A stretch of 14,515 nt of DNA from JALYRV01 sp036675475. GTDB taxonomy: Bacteria; Acidobacteriota; Vicinamibacteria; Vicinamibacterales; SCN-69-37. Every line of letters begins with the position of its first letter. Positions within the stretch are counted from its first letter, which is position 1. This document shows positions 1 through 7,630 of this stretch, in pieces. A program made the position numbers and the translations under genes. The stretch covers positions 1-14,515 of the forward strand of contig JAKFEY010000064.1 of NCBI GenBank assembly GCA_036675475.1. The letters run 5' to 3'. Under the pieces are notes generated by a model that made no database searches, was not told where the DNA came from, and saw nothing but the letters and a program-made list of their open reading frames with translations.

Positions 1-1320
1 GCGCGACGCCACATCGTGCAGCTGCGCGTGAAGGGCATCGGTGCAGAGCTGCCGCTCCTCGAACAGGCGGTGGTTGCCGACAATCGCGTGCGACTCGTCG
101 ACGTGTCCTTCGGCGCCCAGGCCCGGCAGGGCCTGGAAGCCGCGCCCAGGCGTGACGCTGACACCCTTCTCCGCGGCGTGCGCCACGATCGCGCGCCCGA
201 TCGGATGCTCCGAGCGTGACTCGAGCGATGCCGCCACCGACAGCACGCCGTCCTGCGACGACCCCGCAAACGCGTGGATCCCGGTGACCATGACCTGGCC
301 CTTGGTCACGGTGCCGGTCTTGTCGAACGCCACGCACCGGATGCCGCCGGCGCGCTCGAGATGCGCGCCGCCCTTGATCAGTACACCTCGGCGTGCCGCA
401 GCCGCGAGCGCGGACACCACCGATACAGGCGTCGAGATCACCAGCGCGCACGGGCAGGCAACCACCAGCAGCACGAGGGCGCGATAGAACCAGTCGGCAA
501 ACGCGCCTGCGCCGGCGAGCGGCGGCACCACGGCTACCGCCGCCGCCACGACGAGCACGGCCGGCGTGTAGCGGCGCGCGAAGCGATCCACGAAGCGTTG
601 CGTCGGCGCGCGTTCGGCCTGGGCGCGGTCGATCAGCGCCGCGATGCGCGCGAGCGTGGTGTCGTTGCCCGCGCGCGTCGCCTCGATTTCGAGCGCGCCG
701 CGGCCGTTGATGCTGCCGGCGAAGACGTCTTCACCGGGCTGGCGATCGACCGGCATGGATTCGCCGGTCACCGGCGCCTGGTTCACGTCGCTCGATCCAT
801 GCAGCACGCGCCCGTCCACGGGAATGCGCTCGCCCGGACGGACGATGATGAGGTCGCGCGGGAGCACGGCGGCCGCGGCCATGCGCACTTCCCGGCCCTC
901 GCGCTTGACCGTGGCTTCGACCGGCGCCAGCTCCATCAGCGCGCGGATGGCGCGCCGCGCGCGATCCATGCTGCGGCTCTCGAGCGACTGTGCCACCGCA
1001 AAGAGCAGCACGACCGTGGCGCCCTCGGTCCACTCGCCAATCGCAAGCGCGCCGATGACGGCCGCCAGCATGAGCACGTGAATATCGAGCGCGCGGTTGC
1101 GAATCGAGTGCGCGGCGCGGCGCGCGATGAGCGAGCCGGCGGCAAGCGTCGCCAACAGGGCAAGCGCCGCGGACGCGGCAGGCGCGTCGAACAGAAAATC
1201 AGCGGCGAAGGCGCCGCCGAGCGCGACCGCGCCGAGTGCGAGCAGCGCCGTGCGCGCGCGGCCGGCCGTCCTCGACGGCGGCGGCGGCGCCGGGGCGCAC
1301 GTGCTGCAGCACTCGCTCAT
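1..1320 (-). CDS. P1B-type heavy-metal exporting ATPase (Zn/Cd/Pb family), C-terminal part off the left edge
   Basis: An inner-membrane pump that exports soft metal cations by ATP hydrolysis. The first 440 codons are visible; the gene runs out of the window before the rest of the ATP-binding domain. Seen in order: a Cys-rich start with C4, C5 and C8 (CCxxC) instead of a full N-terminal HMA domain; hydrophobic segments; the actuator TGES-type loop (VTGES); the membrane metal site C289-P290-C291; the phosphorylation motif DKTGTVT with D333; and the SEHP motif typical of P1B pumps. The ATG at 1320 overlaps the stop of the upstream ArsR gene as ATGA, so the two are co-transcribed and probably translationally coupled. 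CPC and the SmtB/CadC-like sensor favour Zn/Cd/Pb over Cu. The metal-selecting residues of the last membrane helices are outside the window, so specificity is inferred. Confidence 0.93.
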   Translation of the reverse strand, partial: MSECCSTCAPAPPPPSRTAGRARTALLALGAVALGGAFAADFLFDAPAASAALALLATLAAGSLIARRAAHSIRNRALDIHVLMLAAVIGALAIGEWTEGATVVLLFAVAQSLESRSMDRARRAIRALMELAPVEATVKREGREVRMAAAAVLPRDLIIVRPGERIPVDGRVLHGSSDVNQAPVTGESMPVDRQPGEDVFAGSINGRGALEIEATRAGNDTTLARIAALIDRAQAERAPTQRFVDRFARRYTPAVLVVAAAVAVVPPLAGAGAFADWFYRALVLLVVACPCALVISTPVSVVSALAAAARRGVLIKGGAHLERAGGIRCVAFDKTGTVTKGQVMVTGIHAFAGSSQDGVLSVAASLESRSEHPIGRAIVAHAAEKGVSVTPGRGFQALPGLGAEGHVDESHAIVGNHRLFEERQLCTDALHAQLHDVASR

Positions 1321-1688
1321 GCCTGCTCCTGAACGTGGCGCCGCGCGTCGTGCAGCAGGCCGATGATGTGATGGTCGTCGAGCGCGTAGAACGCCTGGCG
1401 GCCGACGCGCCGCACGCGCACGAGACGCGTGGCGCGAAGCAGCCGCAGCTGATGCGAGACGGCCGACTCGCTCATGCCCACCAGTTCGGCAATGTCACAG
1501 ACACACCGCTCGCCCTGCGCCAGCGTGTCGAGAATGCGGACGCGCGTGCCGTCGCCCAGCATCTTGAACAGATCCGCGATCGACGACACCTCGGGCGACG
1601 GCATCAGCGCGCGCTTCAGCCGCGCCAGCTCGCGGGTGTCGTGCAGATGTCCGCAGGCGGCAGCCGCCGCGGCAGGCGTGGAGGGCAT
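1317..1688 (-). CDS. ArsR/SmtB-family metal-sensing repressor
   Basis: A 123-residue winged-helix repressor that should release its operator when metal binds. Two ligand sets are visible. Near the N-terminus C12, H14 and H16, together with C62-V-C64-D65 at the start of the DNA-binding region, resemble the alpha3N site of SmtB/ZiaR/CadC. In the last helix D105, H107, H118 and E121 have exactly the spacing of the SmtB alpha5 zinc site (D-x-H, 10 residues, H-x-x-E). The recognition helix is around residues 73-85 (SESAVSHQLRLLR). The ATG at 1688 lies about 10 bases from the operator with no clear Shine-Dalgarno, so the message may be nearly leaderless. The stop overlaps the start of the metal pump (ATGA). 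Zn or Cd is the likely inducer; this is inferred from ligand pattern and neighbour. Confidence 0.93.
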   Translation of the reverse strand: MPSTPAAAAAACGHLHDTRELARLKRALMPSPEVSSIADLFKMLGDGTRVRILDTLAQGERCVCDIAELVGMSESAVSHQLRLLRATRLVRVRRVGRQAFYALDDHHIIGLLHDARRHVQEQA

Positions 1689-1698
1689 ATCAACTATG

Positions 1699-1728
1699 AA
1701 TGTATGAGCAGCTGTTCATATATGTCAA
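1699..1728 (-). promoter_or_regulatory. Promoter and ArsR/SmtB-type operator of the metal-resistance operon
   Basis: On the minus strand TTGACA (1728-1723) is a perfect -35 box, followed 18 bases later by TACATT (1704-1699) as -10. The gap is filled by an imperfect palindrome, 1701-1722, with arms TATGA and TCATA around a CAGCTG core. It has one mismatched pair in the inner 18 bases and one more outside. It resembles the known SmtB/ZiaR operators in sequence and symmetry. A repressor bound here would block RNA polymerase directly. Predicted transcription start is only a few bases before the ATG at 1688. Confidence 0.82.
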
Positions 1729-1750
1729 GGTCAGCCGGCCCGCCTCGCCC

Positions 1751-1786
1751 TTGACCGCACCGCCCGCACGGACTACCATGCATGGT
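1751..1786 (+). promoter_or_regulatory. Candidate promoter of the ABC/DacB operon with a 12-base perfect palindrome
   Basis: TTGACC (1751-1756) is followed after 17 bases by TACCAT (1774-1779), a plausible -35/-10 pair reading towards the ABC ATPase gene at 1855. The -10 box is overlapped by the perfect palindrome ACCATGCATGGT (1775-1786), which could be an operator. The rest of the 166-base gap between the two divergent operons shows no ORF or terminator. Confidence 0.45.
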
Positions 1787-1854
1787 TTGTCAGTAATCTC
1801 CTTTGTTGTCTACAAGTTACAGGAGTCCACAGTGCTCTCTTCCAGGGTGTACCC

Positions 1855-2850
1855 ATGATTGAAGTCCAGCACCTCTCCAAGAGGTACGGACGGGTAACCG
1901 CCGTCGACGACATCAGCTTCACGGTCGGCCGCGGCGAGATTCTTGGCTTCCTGGGCCCGAACGGCGCCGGCAAGACCACGACGATGCGGATGCTGACCGG
2001 CTATATGCCGGCCACCGAAGGCCGCGCGATCGTCGCGGGCTATGACGTGTTCGATCAGCCGATCGAAGCGAAGCGCCGCACCGGCTATCTGCCCGAGACG
2101 CCGCCGCTCTATCCGGAAATGACGGTGAAGGAGTATCTCGACTTCGTGGCGCGCATCAAAGGCGTGCCCGCGGGCGAGCGCAAGGCGCGTGTCGACGAGG
2201 TGATGAAGCGCACGTGGGTGGCCGACATGGCGGGGCGCCACTGCGCCAAGCTGTCGAAGGGCTATCGCCAGCGCGTGGGCCTGGCCCAGGCGATCATCCA
2301 CAATCCCGAGGTGCTGATCCTCGACGAGCCCACGGCAGGGCTCGACCCGAAGCAGATCATCGAGACGCGCGATCTGATTCGCAGCCTCGCCGGCGATCAC
2401 ACGATCATCCTGAGCACGCACATCCTTCCGGAAGTCTCACAAACCTGCCAGCGGGTCGTCATCATCAACAAGGGACGCGTGGTGGCGGTGGACACGCCGG
2501 CAAACCTGACGGCGCAGTTGCGCGGATCATCGGGCCTCTACGTGCAGGTGGACGGCGCGGGCGCGGACGCGGCCGCCACCCTGTCGCGCGTGCCCGGCGT
2601 CACGAAGGTCACGGCGGTCGATCGGCACGACAGCGCGGTGGGCTACGAGATTGACGTCACGGGCAGCCAGGACGTGCGCCGCGACCTCGCGCGCGAAGTC
2701 GTCGGCAGCGGCTGGGGCCTGCTGGAACTGCGCCCGATGCGCATCAGCCTGGAAGATATCTTCCTGCAGCTGACCACCGACGAGGTGAAGCAGACAACCG
2801 GTGACGACGCACCTGTCGAACCCCTCGAACCCGGAGACCCCAATGCGTAA
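1855..2850 (+). CDS. ABC transporter ATP-binding protein (GldA-like, partner of ABC-2 permease)
   Basis: A 331-residue cytoplasmic ATPase that powers the membrane proteins encoded next to it. Walker A is GPNGAGKTT (34-42), the signature is LSKGYRQRVGLA (133-144), Walker B VLILDEP (153-159) with catalytic E158, and the switch histidine is H189. The Q-loop region reads YLPETPPLY, a form usual in GldA/NatA-like proteins. After about residue 225 comes a C-terminal extension of the DUF4162-like type common in ABC-2 systems. The ATG at 1855 begins the conserved IEVQHLSKRYG strand; a weak GGG lies just upstream. The last 8 bases overlap the permease start. Substrate cannot be told from sequence. Confidence 0.93.
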   Translation: MIEVQHLSKRYGRVTAVDDISFTVGRGEILGFLGPNGAGKTTTMRMLTGYMPATEGRAIVAGYDVFDQPIEAKRRTGYLPETPPLYPEMTVKEYLDFVARIKGVPAGERKARVDEVMKRTWVADMAGRHCAKLSKGYRQRVGLAQAIIHNPEVLILDEPTAGLDPKQIIETRDLIRSLAGDHTIILSTHILPEVSQTCQRVVIINKGRVVAVDTPANLTAQLRGSSGLYVQVDGAGADAAATLSRVPGVTKVTAVDRHDSAVGYEIDVTGSQDVRRDLAREVVGSGWGLLELRPMRISLEDIFLQLTTDEVKQTTGDDAPVEPLEPGDPNA

Positions 2851-3607
2851 CATCCTGGCAATCGCCGGCAAGGAGCTGCGGGGCTATTTCGCGTCGCCGA
2901 TCGGCTACGTGATTATGGGCTTCTTCGCGCTGCTGTTCGGCATCTTCTTCTACGCGTATCTCGGCGAGTTCATGCGCCAGAGCATGCAGATGATGGGCTT
3001 TGGCGGCGGCAACATGAACGTCAACATGAGCCTCGTGCGGCCGCTGTTCGGCAACGCGAGCGTCGTGCTGCTGTTCGTGATCCCGATGATCACGATGCGC
3101 ACCTACTCGGAAGAGAAGCGCTCGGGCACCATCGAGCTGCTGCTCACGTCGCCCATCACCGACTTCCAGATCATCCTCGGCAAGTTCCTGGGCGCCATGG
3201 GGCTGTATGTCGCGATGCTGGCGGTGACGCTGCTCTATATGGCCATCCTCTTCTGGTTCGGCAACCCGGACTGGCGGCCGGTCGCGGCCGGCTATCTGGG
3301 GCTGCTGCTGATGGGCGGCAGCTTCATCTCGGTCGGCCTGCTCATTTCCAATCTCACGAAGAACCAGATCGTCGCCGGCACCGCCACGTTCGGCGTGTTC
3401 CTGCTGCTCTGGATCATTTCGTGGCTCGGCGAGGCGTCGGGCCCGCGCATGCAGACGGTGCTCACCTACCTGTCGGTGACCGAGCATTTCGACGACTTCG
3501 CGAAGGGCATCATCGACACGAAGCATCTCGTCTACTACGCGAGCTTCATCACGTTCGGGCTCTTCCTCACCGCCAAGTCGGTGGACAGCGAACGGTGGAG
3601 GGGTTAA
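2843..3607 (+). CDS. ABC-2 family transporter permease (GldF-like)
   Basis: A 254-residue inner-membrane protein forming the channel for the ATPase encoded just upstream. It starts MRNILAIAGKELRGYF, the usual ABC-2 permease opening, with about six hydrophobic segments. After the second one it carries the motif TYSEEKRSGTIELLLTSP, characteristic of GldF and related Acidobacteria/Bacteroidetes permeases. A longer reading frame starts at 2801, but the 14 added residues are polar and come from the ATPase's coding region. ATG 2843 with GGAGA about 7 bases upstream fits better and gives an 8-base overlap with the ATPase, suggesting coupling. In Bacteroidetes GldFG with GldA is linked to gliding; no such role can be claimed here. 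Confidence 0.92.
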   Translation: MRNILAIAGKELRGYFASPIGYVIMGFFALLFGIFFYAYLGEFMRQSMQMMGFGGGNMNVNMSLVRPLFGNASVVLLFVIPMITMRTYSEEKRSGTIELLLTSPITDFQIILGKFLGAMGLYVAMLAVTLLYMAILFWFGNPDWRPVAAGYLGLLLMGGSFISVGLLISNLTKNQIVAGTATFGVFLLLWIISWLGEASGPRMQTVLTYLSVTEHFDDFAKGIIDTKHLVYYASFITFGLFLTAKSVDSERWRG

Positions 3608-3611
3608 GCCA

Positions 3612-5210
3612 GTGTTGAAACGCATCCTTGGACTCATCGGCTGGCTCGGTGTCGCACTCGTGCTCGCGGCGGTGGCGCTGCGGTTTCTCGCGCCCGAGCG
3701 GCAGCAGCTGATCAACTACCTCGCCATCGGCGGCCTCGTCGCCACGCTGCTCTACCTGCTCAGCCAGTGGCGCGACATCGTCCGCTCCTTTTCGCAGCGC
3801 AACGTGCAATACGGTTCGCTGGCGATCGGCAGCGTGCTGCTGGTGCTCGGCATTCTCATTGCGGTCAACTGGATCTCGACGCGCCAGAACAAGCGCTGGG
3901 ACCTGACGGCCAACCAGCAGTACTCGCTGTCGGAGCAGACGAAGAAGGTGCTCGGCGACCTGTCGCAGCCGGTGCACGTGCGCGTGTTCTTCGACGACCA
4001 GGTCGGCTCGTCGCGCTTCCGTGACGTGCTCAGCGAATACGAGTACGAGACGAAGCAGTTTGTCGTCGAGTACATCGACATGGTGAAGCAGCCGACCGTG
4101 GCGCAGCGTTACGAAGTGGCGCAGCCGGGCACGATCCAGTTCGAGTACGGCGGGCGCACCGAAAACGTCACGTCGACCGACGAGCAGCAGCTGACCAACG
4201 CGCTCATCAAGGTCACGTCGGGCCGCCAGCCGAAGATCTACTTCGTGCACGGCCACGGCGAGCGCGACACCACGGGCTCCGATCGCGATGGCTATGCCGC
4301 TGTCGCCGAGCAGCTCAAGTCCTCGAACTTCCTGGTGGAGCGGCTGGCGCTCGCGCAGGATCCGAACGTGCCGCTCGACGCCGACGTCGTGGTCATCGCC
4401 GGGCCCGACGCCGACTACCTGCCCGCCGAAATCGACGCGCTGCAGGCGTATCTGCGGCGCGGCGGCCACGTGCTGCTGCTCATCGACCCGCCCGCCACCG
4501 CTGATGCGAGGCCGCTCACCAATCTGCTGGCGTTCGCGCGCGAATGGGGTGTCGACGTCGGCACGAACGTGGTGGTCGACGTGAGCGGCGTGGGCCGCGC
4601 CTTCAACGCCGGCCCCGAGGTGCCGATCGCGCTCAGCTATCCGGCGCATCCGATTACTGATCGGTTCGATCGGATGACCGCCTACAGCGTGGCGCGCTCG
4701 GTGCGCCCGGTCGACGGCGGCGCCAACGGCCGCAATGCGCAGGTGTTCGTGGAAACCGGCCCGAACAGCTGGGCCGAAAGCGACGTGAGCGGCCTGCTCA
4801 GCACCGGCCAGGTGGCGCGCAACCCCGAAGCCGGCGACATCCCGGGCCCGGTGGCGCTCGGCGCGGCCGTGTCGGCGGCGGCGGAAACGCCCGCGGCGCC
4901 GCCCGCGGCGCCCGGCACCGCGCCGGCGGAGGACGCACCGAAGCCGGAAGCGCGCCTGGCCGTGATCGGCGACTCGGATTTCGCCGCCAACTGGCTCGTC
5001 GGCTTCCAGGGCAACCGCGACCTCTTCCTCAACGTCACCAGCTGGCTGGCGCTGCAGGAAAACCTGATTGCGATTCGCCCGAAGGCGCCGGACGACCGCC
5101 GACTCACCATGACCGAGGATCAGCTGTCGCGCGTGCGGCTGCTCGCCCTGTTCGTGATTCCGGGCCTGCTGTTTGCCGCCGGCCTGCGCACCTGGTGGCG
5201 GAGGCGCTAG
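3612..5210 (+). CDS. GldG-like ABC auxiliary membrane protein (ABC_transp_aux domain)
   Basis: A 532-residue membrane-anchored protein that accompanies GldF-type permeases. Three hydrophobic segments lie near the N-terminus (about 7-26, 34-53 and 70-88) and one at the extreme C-terminus (about 507-526), followed by the positive tail WWRRR. The large middle part is extracytoplasmic and matches the ABC_transp_aux fold: it has GHGERDT, DADVVVIAGPDADYLPAEI, and YLRRGGHVLLLIDPPA. An Ala/Pro-rich linker at about 420-445 separates it from a second small block (RLAVIGDSDFAANWL). Start is GTG 3612, four bases after the permease stop; TTG 3615 is possible. No enzymatic activity is established for the family; it probably binds substrate or scaffolds the complex. 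Confidence 0.88.
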   Translation: MLKRILGLIGWLGVALVLAAVALRFLAPERQQLINYLAIGGLVATLLYLLSQWRDIVRSFSQRNVQYGSLAIGSVLLVLGILIAVNWISTRQNKRWDLTANQQYSLSEQTKKVLGDLSQPVHVRVFFDDQVGSSRFRDVLSEYEYETKQFVVEYIDMVKQPTVAQRYEVAQPGTIQFEYGGRTENVTSTDEQQLTNALIKVTSGRQPKIYFVHGHGERDTTGSDRDGYAAVAEQLKSSNFLVERLALAQDPNVPLDADVVVIAGPDADYLPAEIDALQAYLRRGGHVLLLIDPPATADARPLTNLLAFAREWGVDVGTNVVVDVSGVGRAFNAGPEVPIALSYPAHPITDRFDRMTAYSVARSVRPVDGGANGRNAQVFVETGPNSWAESDVSGLLSTGQVARNPEAGDIPGPVALGAAVSAAAETPAAPPAAPGTAPAEDAPKPEARLAVIGDSDFAANWLVGFQGNRDLFLNVTSWLALQENLIAIRPKAPDDRRLTMTEDQLSRVRLLALFVIPGLLFAAGLRTWWRRR

Positions 5211-5211
5211 C

Positions 5212-6147
5212 GTGGCCAATCGCGGACGCTCGTTCCTGCTGCTCCTGGCCGTAGCCGCCGCCATCGGCGGCTACGTCTGGTTCGTGGAGATGGCGCGCAA
5301 TCCGGACGCGGAGTCGGAAGCGCCGCGCGAGAAGCTCTTCACCGTCGAACCCGCGCAGATTCAGGAAGTGGCGATCACCAACGACGCGGGCGAGCAGAGC
5401 ACGCTGCGCCGCGAAGGCAGCCGCTGGACGCTCGTGGAAGCGCCGGGCGCAGTGGTCGACGAGACGGAGGTGAGCAACATCACCAACGGCCTCGCCACGC
5501 TCGAATCGAACCGCGTGGTCGACGAGCAGCCGCCGTCACTGGCGGAATTCGGCCTCGACAAGCCGCGCATCACCGCGTCGTTCAAGGACGCCTCCGGCGC
5601 CGAGCGCACCGTGCTCTTCGGATCGAAGACGCCGATGGGCGGCGACCTGTACGCGAAGCTCGCCGATTCACCGCGCGTGGTGCTCGTCGGCGCGTACCTC
5701 GAGGACACCTTCAACAAGTCGCGGCTCGACCTGCGCGACAAGAGCGTGCTCACGTTCGATCGCGACGCCATCGGCTCCATCACGCTGACGGCGCCGTCGG
5801 GTACCATCACGCTCGCGCGCGCGAACGGCACATGGAAGATGACCGCGCCGTCCGACGCGCCGGCTGATGATGCCGCGGTCGACGCGCTGGTCGGCCGCCT
5901 CGCCACCGCCCGCATGCTCAGCATCGTCGAGGCGCCTGAGGGCGTGGAGACAGGGCTCGCGAAGCCGTCCGCGTCGGTGGCCATCACCGCCGGGCCGACG
6001 CGCGCCGTGCTGGAAGTCGGCGGACCCGCTGCCGAAGGCAGCGTCTATGCGCGCGATCCCGGCCGCAACCTCGTGTTCACGATCGACGCGTCGCTCGCCG
6101 ACGAGTTGAAGAAGACGCCGGACGACTTCCGCAAGAAGGATCAATAA
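5212..6147 (+). CDS. DUF4340 domain protein, membrane-anchored, two repeated halves
   Basis: A 311-residue protein with one N-terminal anchor (about residues 7-24, FLLLLAVAAAIGGYVWF) and a periplasmic remainder. It matches the DUF4340 family, which commonly follows gldG-like genes in Acidobacteria, Planctomycetes and Deltaproteobacteria. Two similar halves can be seen. Each has a strand, a W in a G-x-W turn (SRWTLVEAP and GTWKMTAPS), a D-rich turn plus helix with a leucine-rich end, then GLDKP or GLAKP. GTG 5212, one base after the gldG stop, is preferred; a frame open to 5173 adds a Pro/Gly-rich stretch before the anchor that reads as gldG shadow. Function is unknown; position implies a component of the same ABC system. 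Confidence 0.85.
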   Translation: MANRGRSFLLLLAVAAAIGGYVWFVEMARNPDAESEAPREKLFTVEPAQIQEVAITNDAGEQSTLRREGSRWTLVEAPGAVVDETEVSNITNGLATLESNRVVDEQPPSLAEFGLDKPRITASFKDASGAERTVLFGSKTPMGGDLYAKLADSPRVVLVGAYLEDTFNKSRLDLRDKSVLTFDRDAIGSITLTAPSGTITLARANGTWKMTAPSDAPADDAAVDALVGRLATARMLSIVEAPEGVETGLAKPSASVAITAGPTRAVLEVGGPAAEGSVYARDPGRNLVFTIDASLADELKKTPDDFRKKDQ

Positions 6148-6148
6148 C

Positions 6149-7630
6149 GTGCGTCTCGCCACTGCCGTCGTCGCTCTTGCGCTGACGGTTGCACAACCTG
6201 GCAAGCTCGCGGCAGACCTCGATGCGCTCTTCACGAAGGCGCCGTTCGACACGGCGCACTGGAGCGTCAGGATCGAGCGGCTGCGCGACGGGCACGTGCT
6301 GTACGAGCGCAATCCGCGCTCGCTCGTCATGCCCGCGTCCAACATGAAGATCGTGACGATGGCCGCCACCGCGGAAACGCTGGGGTGGGATCACCGTTTC
6401 GAGACGCGGCTGGTGGCCGAGGGTGAGGTGCGCGACGGCGTGCTGCACGGCGACCTGCGGGTAATCGGCGGCGGCGATCCCAGCATCGGCGCGCACGACT
6501 TCGACAAGGCGCCCGAGGTGTTTCGTGAATGGGCGGAGACGCTGCGCGCGGCCGGCATCACGCGCGTCACCGGCCGCCTCATCGGCGACGACAATGCGTT
6601 CGACGATGAGATGCTCGGCGCGGGGTGGGCGTGGGATTATCTCGCGTACGGTTATGCGGCGCCGGTGAGCGCGCTGCAGTACAACGAAGGCGTCGTCGTG
6701 CTGCGGCTCACGCCCGGCGCGAAAGTGGGCGATCCGGCGACGCTCGTGGCCACACCGTCGGGACACGGCCTCGACATCCAGTCCACCGTCACCACGGGCG
6801 CGGCGGACAGCAGCAATGGCAACGTCGATTTGAGCCGGCTGCCGGGCCAGCGCGCACTGCGGGTGTCGGGCACGGTGCCGCTCGGCGGCAAGCCTCCGAT
6901 TCGCACGACCTCCGTGGACAACCCGACGCTGTTCTTCGTGAACGCGTTGCGCGAGGCGCTCGCCGGCGAAGGCGTCCGCGTCACCGGTCCCGCGGCCGAC
7001 ATCGACGAGCTCGAGGATTACGCGCCCGCCGCGAACGCGCGGCTCATCGCGTCCCACGGATCGGCGCCGCTCTCGGAGCTTGGCGCCTACTTCATGAAAG
7101 TCAGCCAGAACATGTACGGCGAGACGTTCCTGAAGGCGATGGGCCGCACCACCGGGCGCCCCGGATCACTGGCGACCGGCCGCGCCGTCGTGCGCGACGT
7201 GCTCGAGACATGGGGCATCCCGCGGGACACGTACGCGCTGTTCGACGGGTCGGGGCTGTCGCGCTACAACGAGATCAACGCGTGGATGGTCACGAAGATC
7301 CTGCGCCGCATGTACGAGGATGAGCGGCACCGCGGATGGTTTCTGGCCGCGCTGCCTGTCGCGGGGCATGACGGCACGCTCGATCGCCGCATGATTGGCA
7401 CCGAACTGCAGCGCGCGGTGCAGGCCAAGACCGGGACGATTGCGAATGCGCGCGCGCTGTCAGGGTTCCTGACCGCGCCGTCGGGCGAGCGTTATATCTT
7501 CTCCATCATCGCGAACAACTTCCTGCGGCCGTCATCGGAAGTCGACGCGATTGCCGAAGGCGCGCTCAAGCGAGTGCTGCAAGAAGCCGCGTCCGCAGCT
7601 CCGCGCGCACCGGCGCCGCTTCGGCACTGA
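6149..7630 (+). CDS. dacB: D-alanyl-D-alanine carboxypeptidase/endopeptidase (PBP4, peptidase family S13)
   Basis: A periplasmic penicillin-binding protein of 493 residues that trims or cleaves peptidoglycan cross-links. All three active-site motifs are present: S64-N-M-K67 (SxxK, nucleophile S64), S319-Q-N321 (SxN) and K427-T-G429 (KTG). Between them is the S13-type insertion, including IGDDNAFDDEMLGAGWAWDYL. The N-terminus MRLATAVVALALTVAQP is a short signal peptide. GTG 6149 is one base after the stop of the DUF4340 gene, so it is probably part of the ABC operon. Its last 65 bases overlap the end of the convergent alanyl-tRNA editing gene. Confidence 0.92.
   Translation: MRLATAVVALALTVAQPGKLAADLDALFTKAPFDTAHWSVRIERLRDGHVLYERNPRSLVMPASNMKIVTMAATAETLGWDHRFETRLVAEGEVRDGVLHGDLRVIGGGDPSIGAHDFDKAPEVFREWAETLRAAGITRVTGRLIGDDNAFDDEMLGAGWAWDYLAYGYAAPVSALQYNEGVVVLRLTPGAKVGDPATLVATPSGHGLDIQSTVTTGAADSSNGNVDLSRLPGQRALRVSGTVPLGGKPPIRTTSVDNPTLFFVNALREALAGEGVRVTGPAADIDELEDYAPAANARLIASHGSAPLSELGAYFMKVSQNMYGETFLKAMGRTTGRPGSLATGRAVVRDVLETWGIPRDTYALFDGSGLSRYNEINAWMVTKILRRMYEDERHRGWFLAALPVAGHDGTLDRRMIGTELQRAVQAKTGTIANARALSGFLTAPSGERYIFSIIANNFLRPSSEVDAIAEGALKRVLQEAASAAPRAPAPLRH

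Noticed and set aside
274..1332. Long plus-strand open frame of 352 codons
   Set aside because: Arg/His-rich shadow of the minus-strand metal pump, which carries all P1B motifs.
3567..5264. Minus-strand open frame of 565 codons opposite the GldG-like gene
   Set aside because: Composition is Arg/His/Val shadow of a high-GC gene; the plus strand has clear membrane segments and family motifs.
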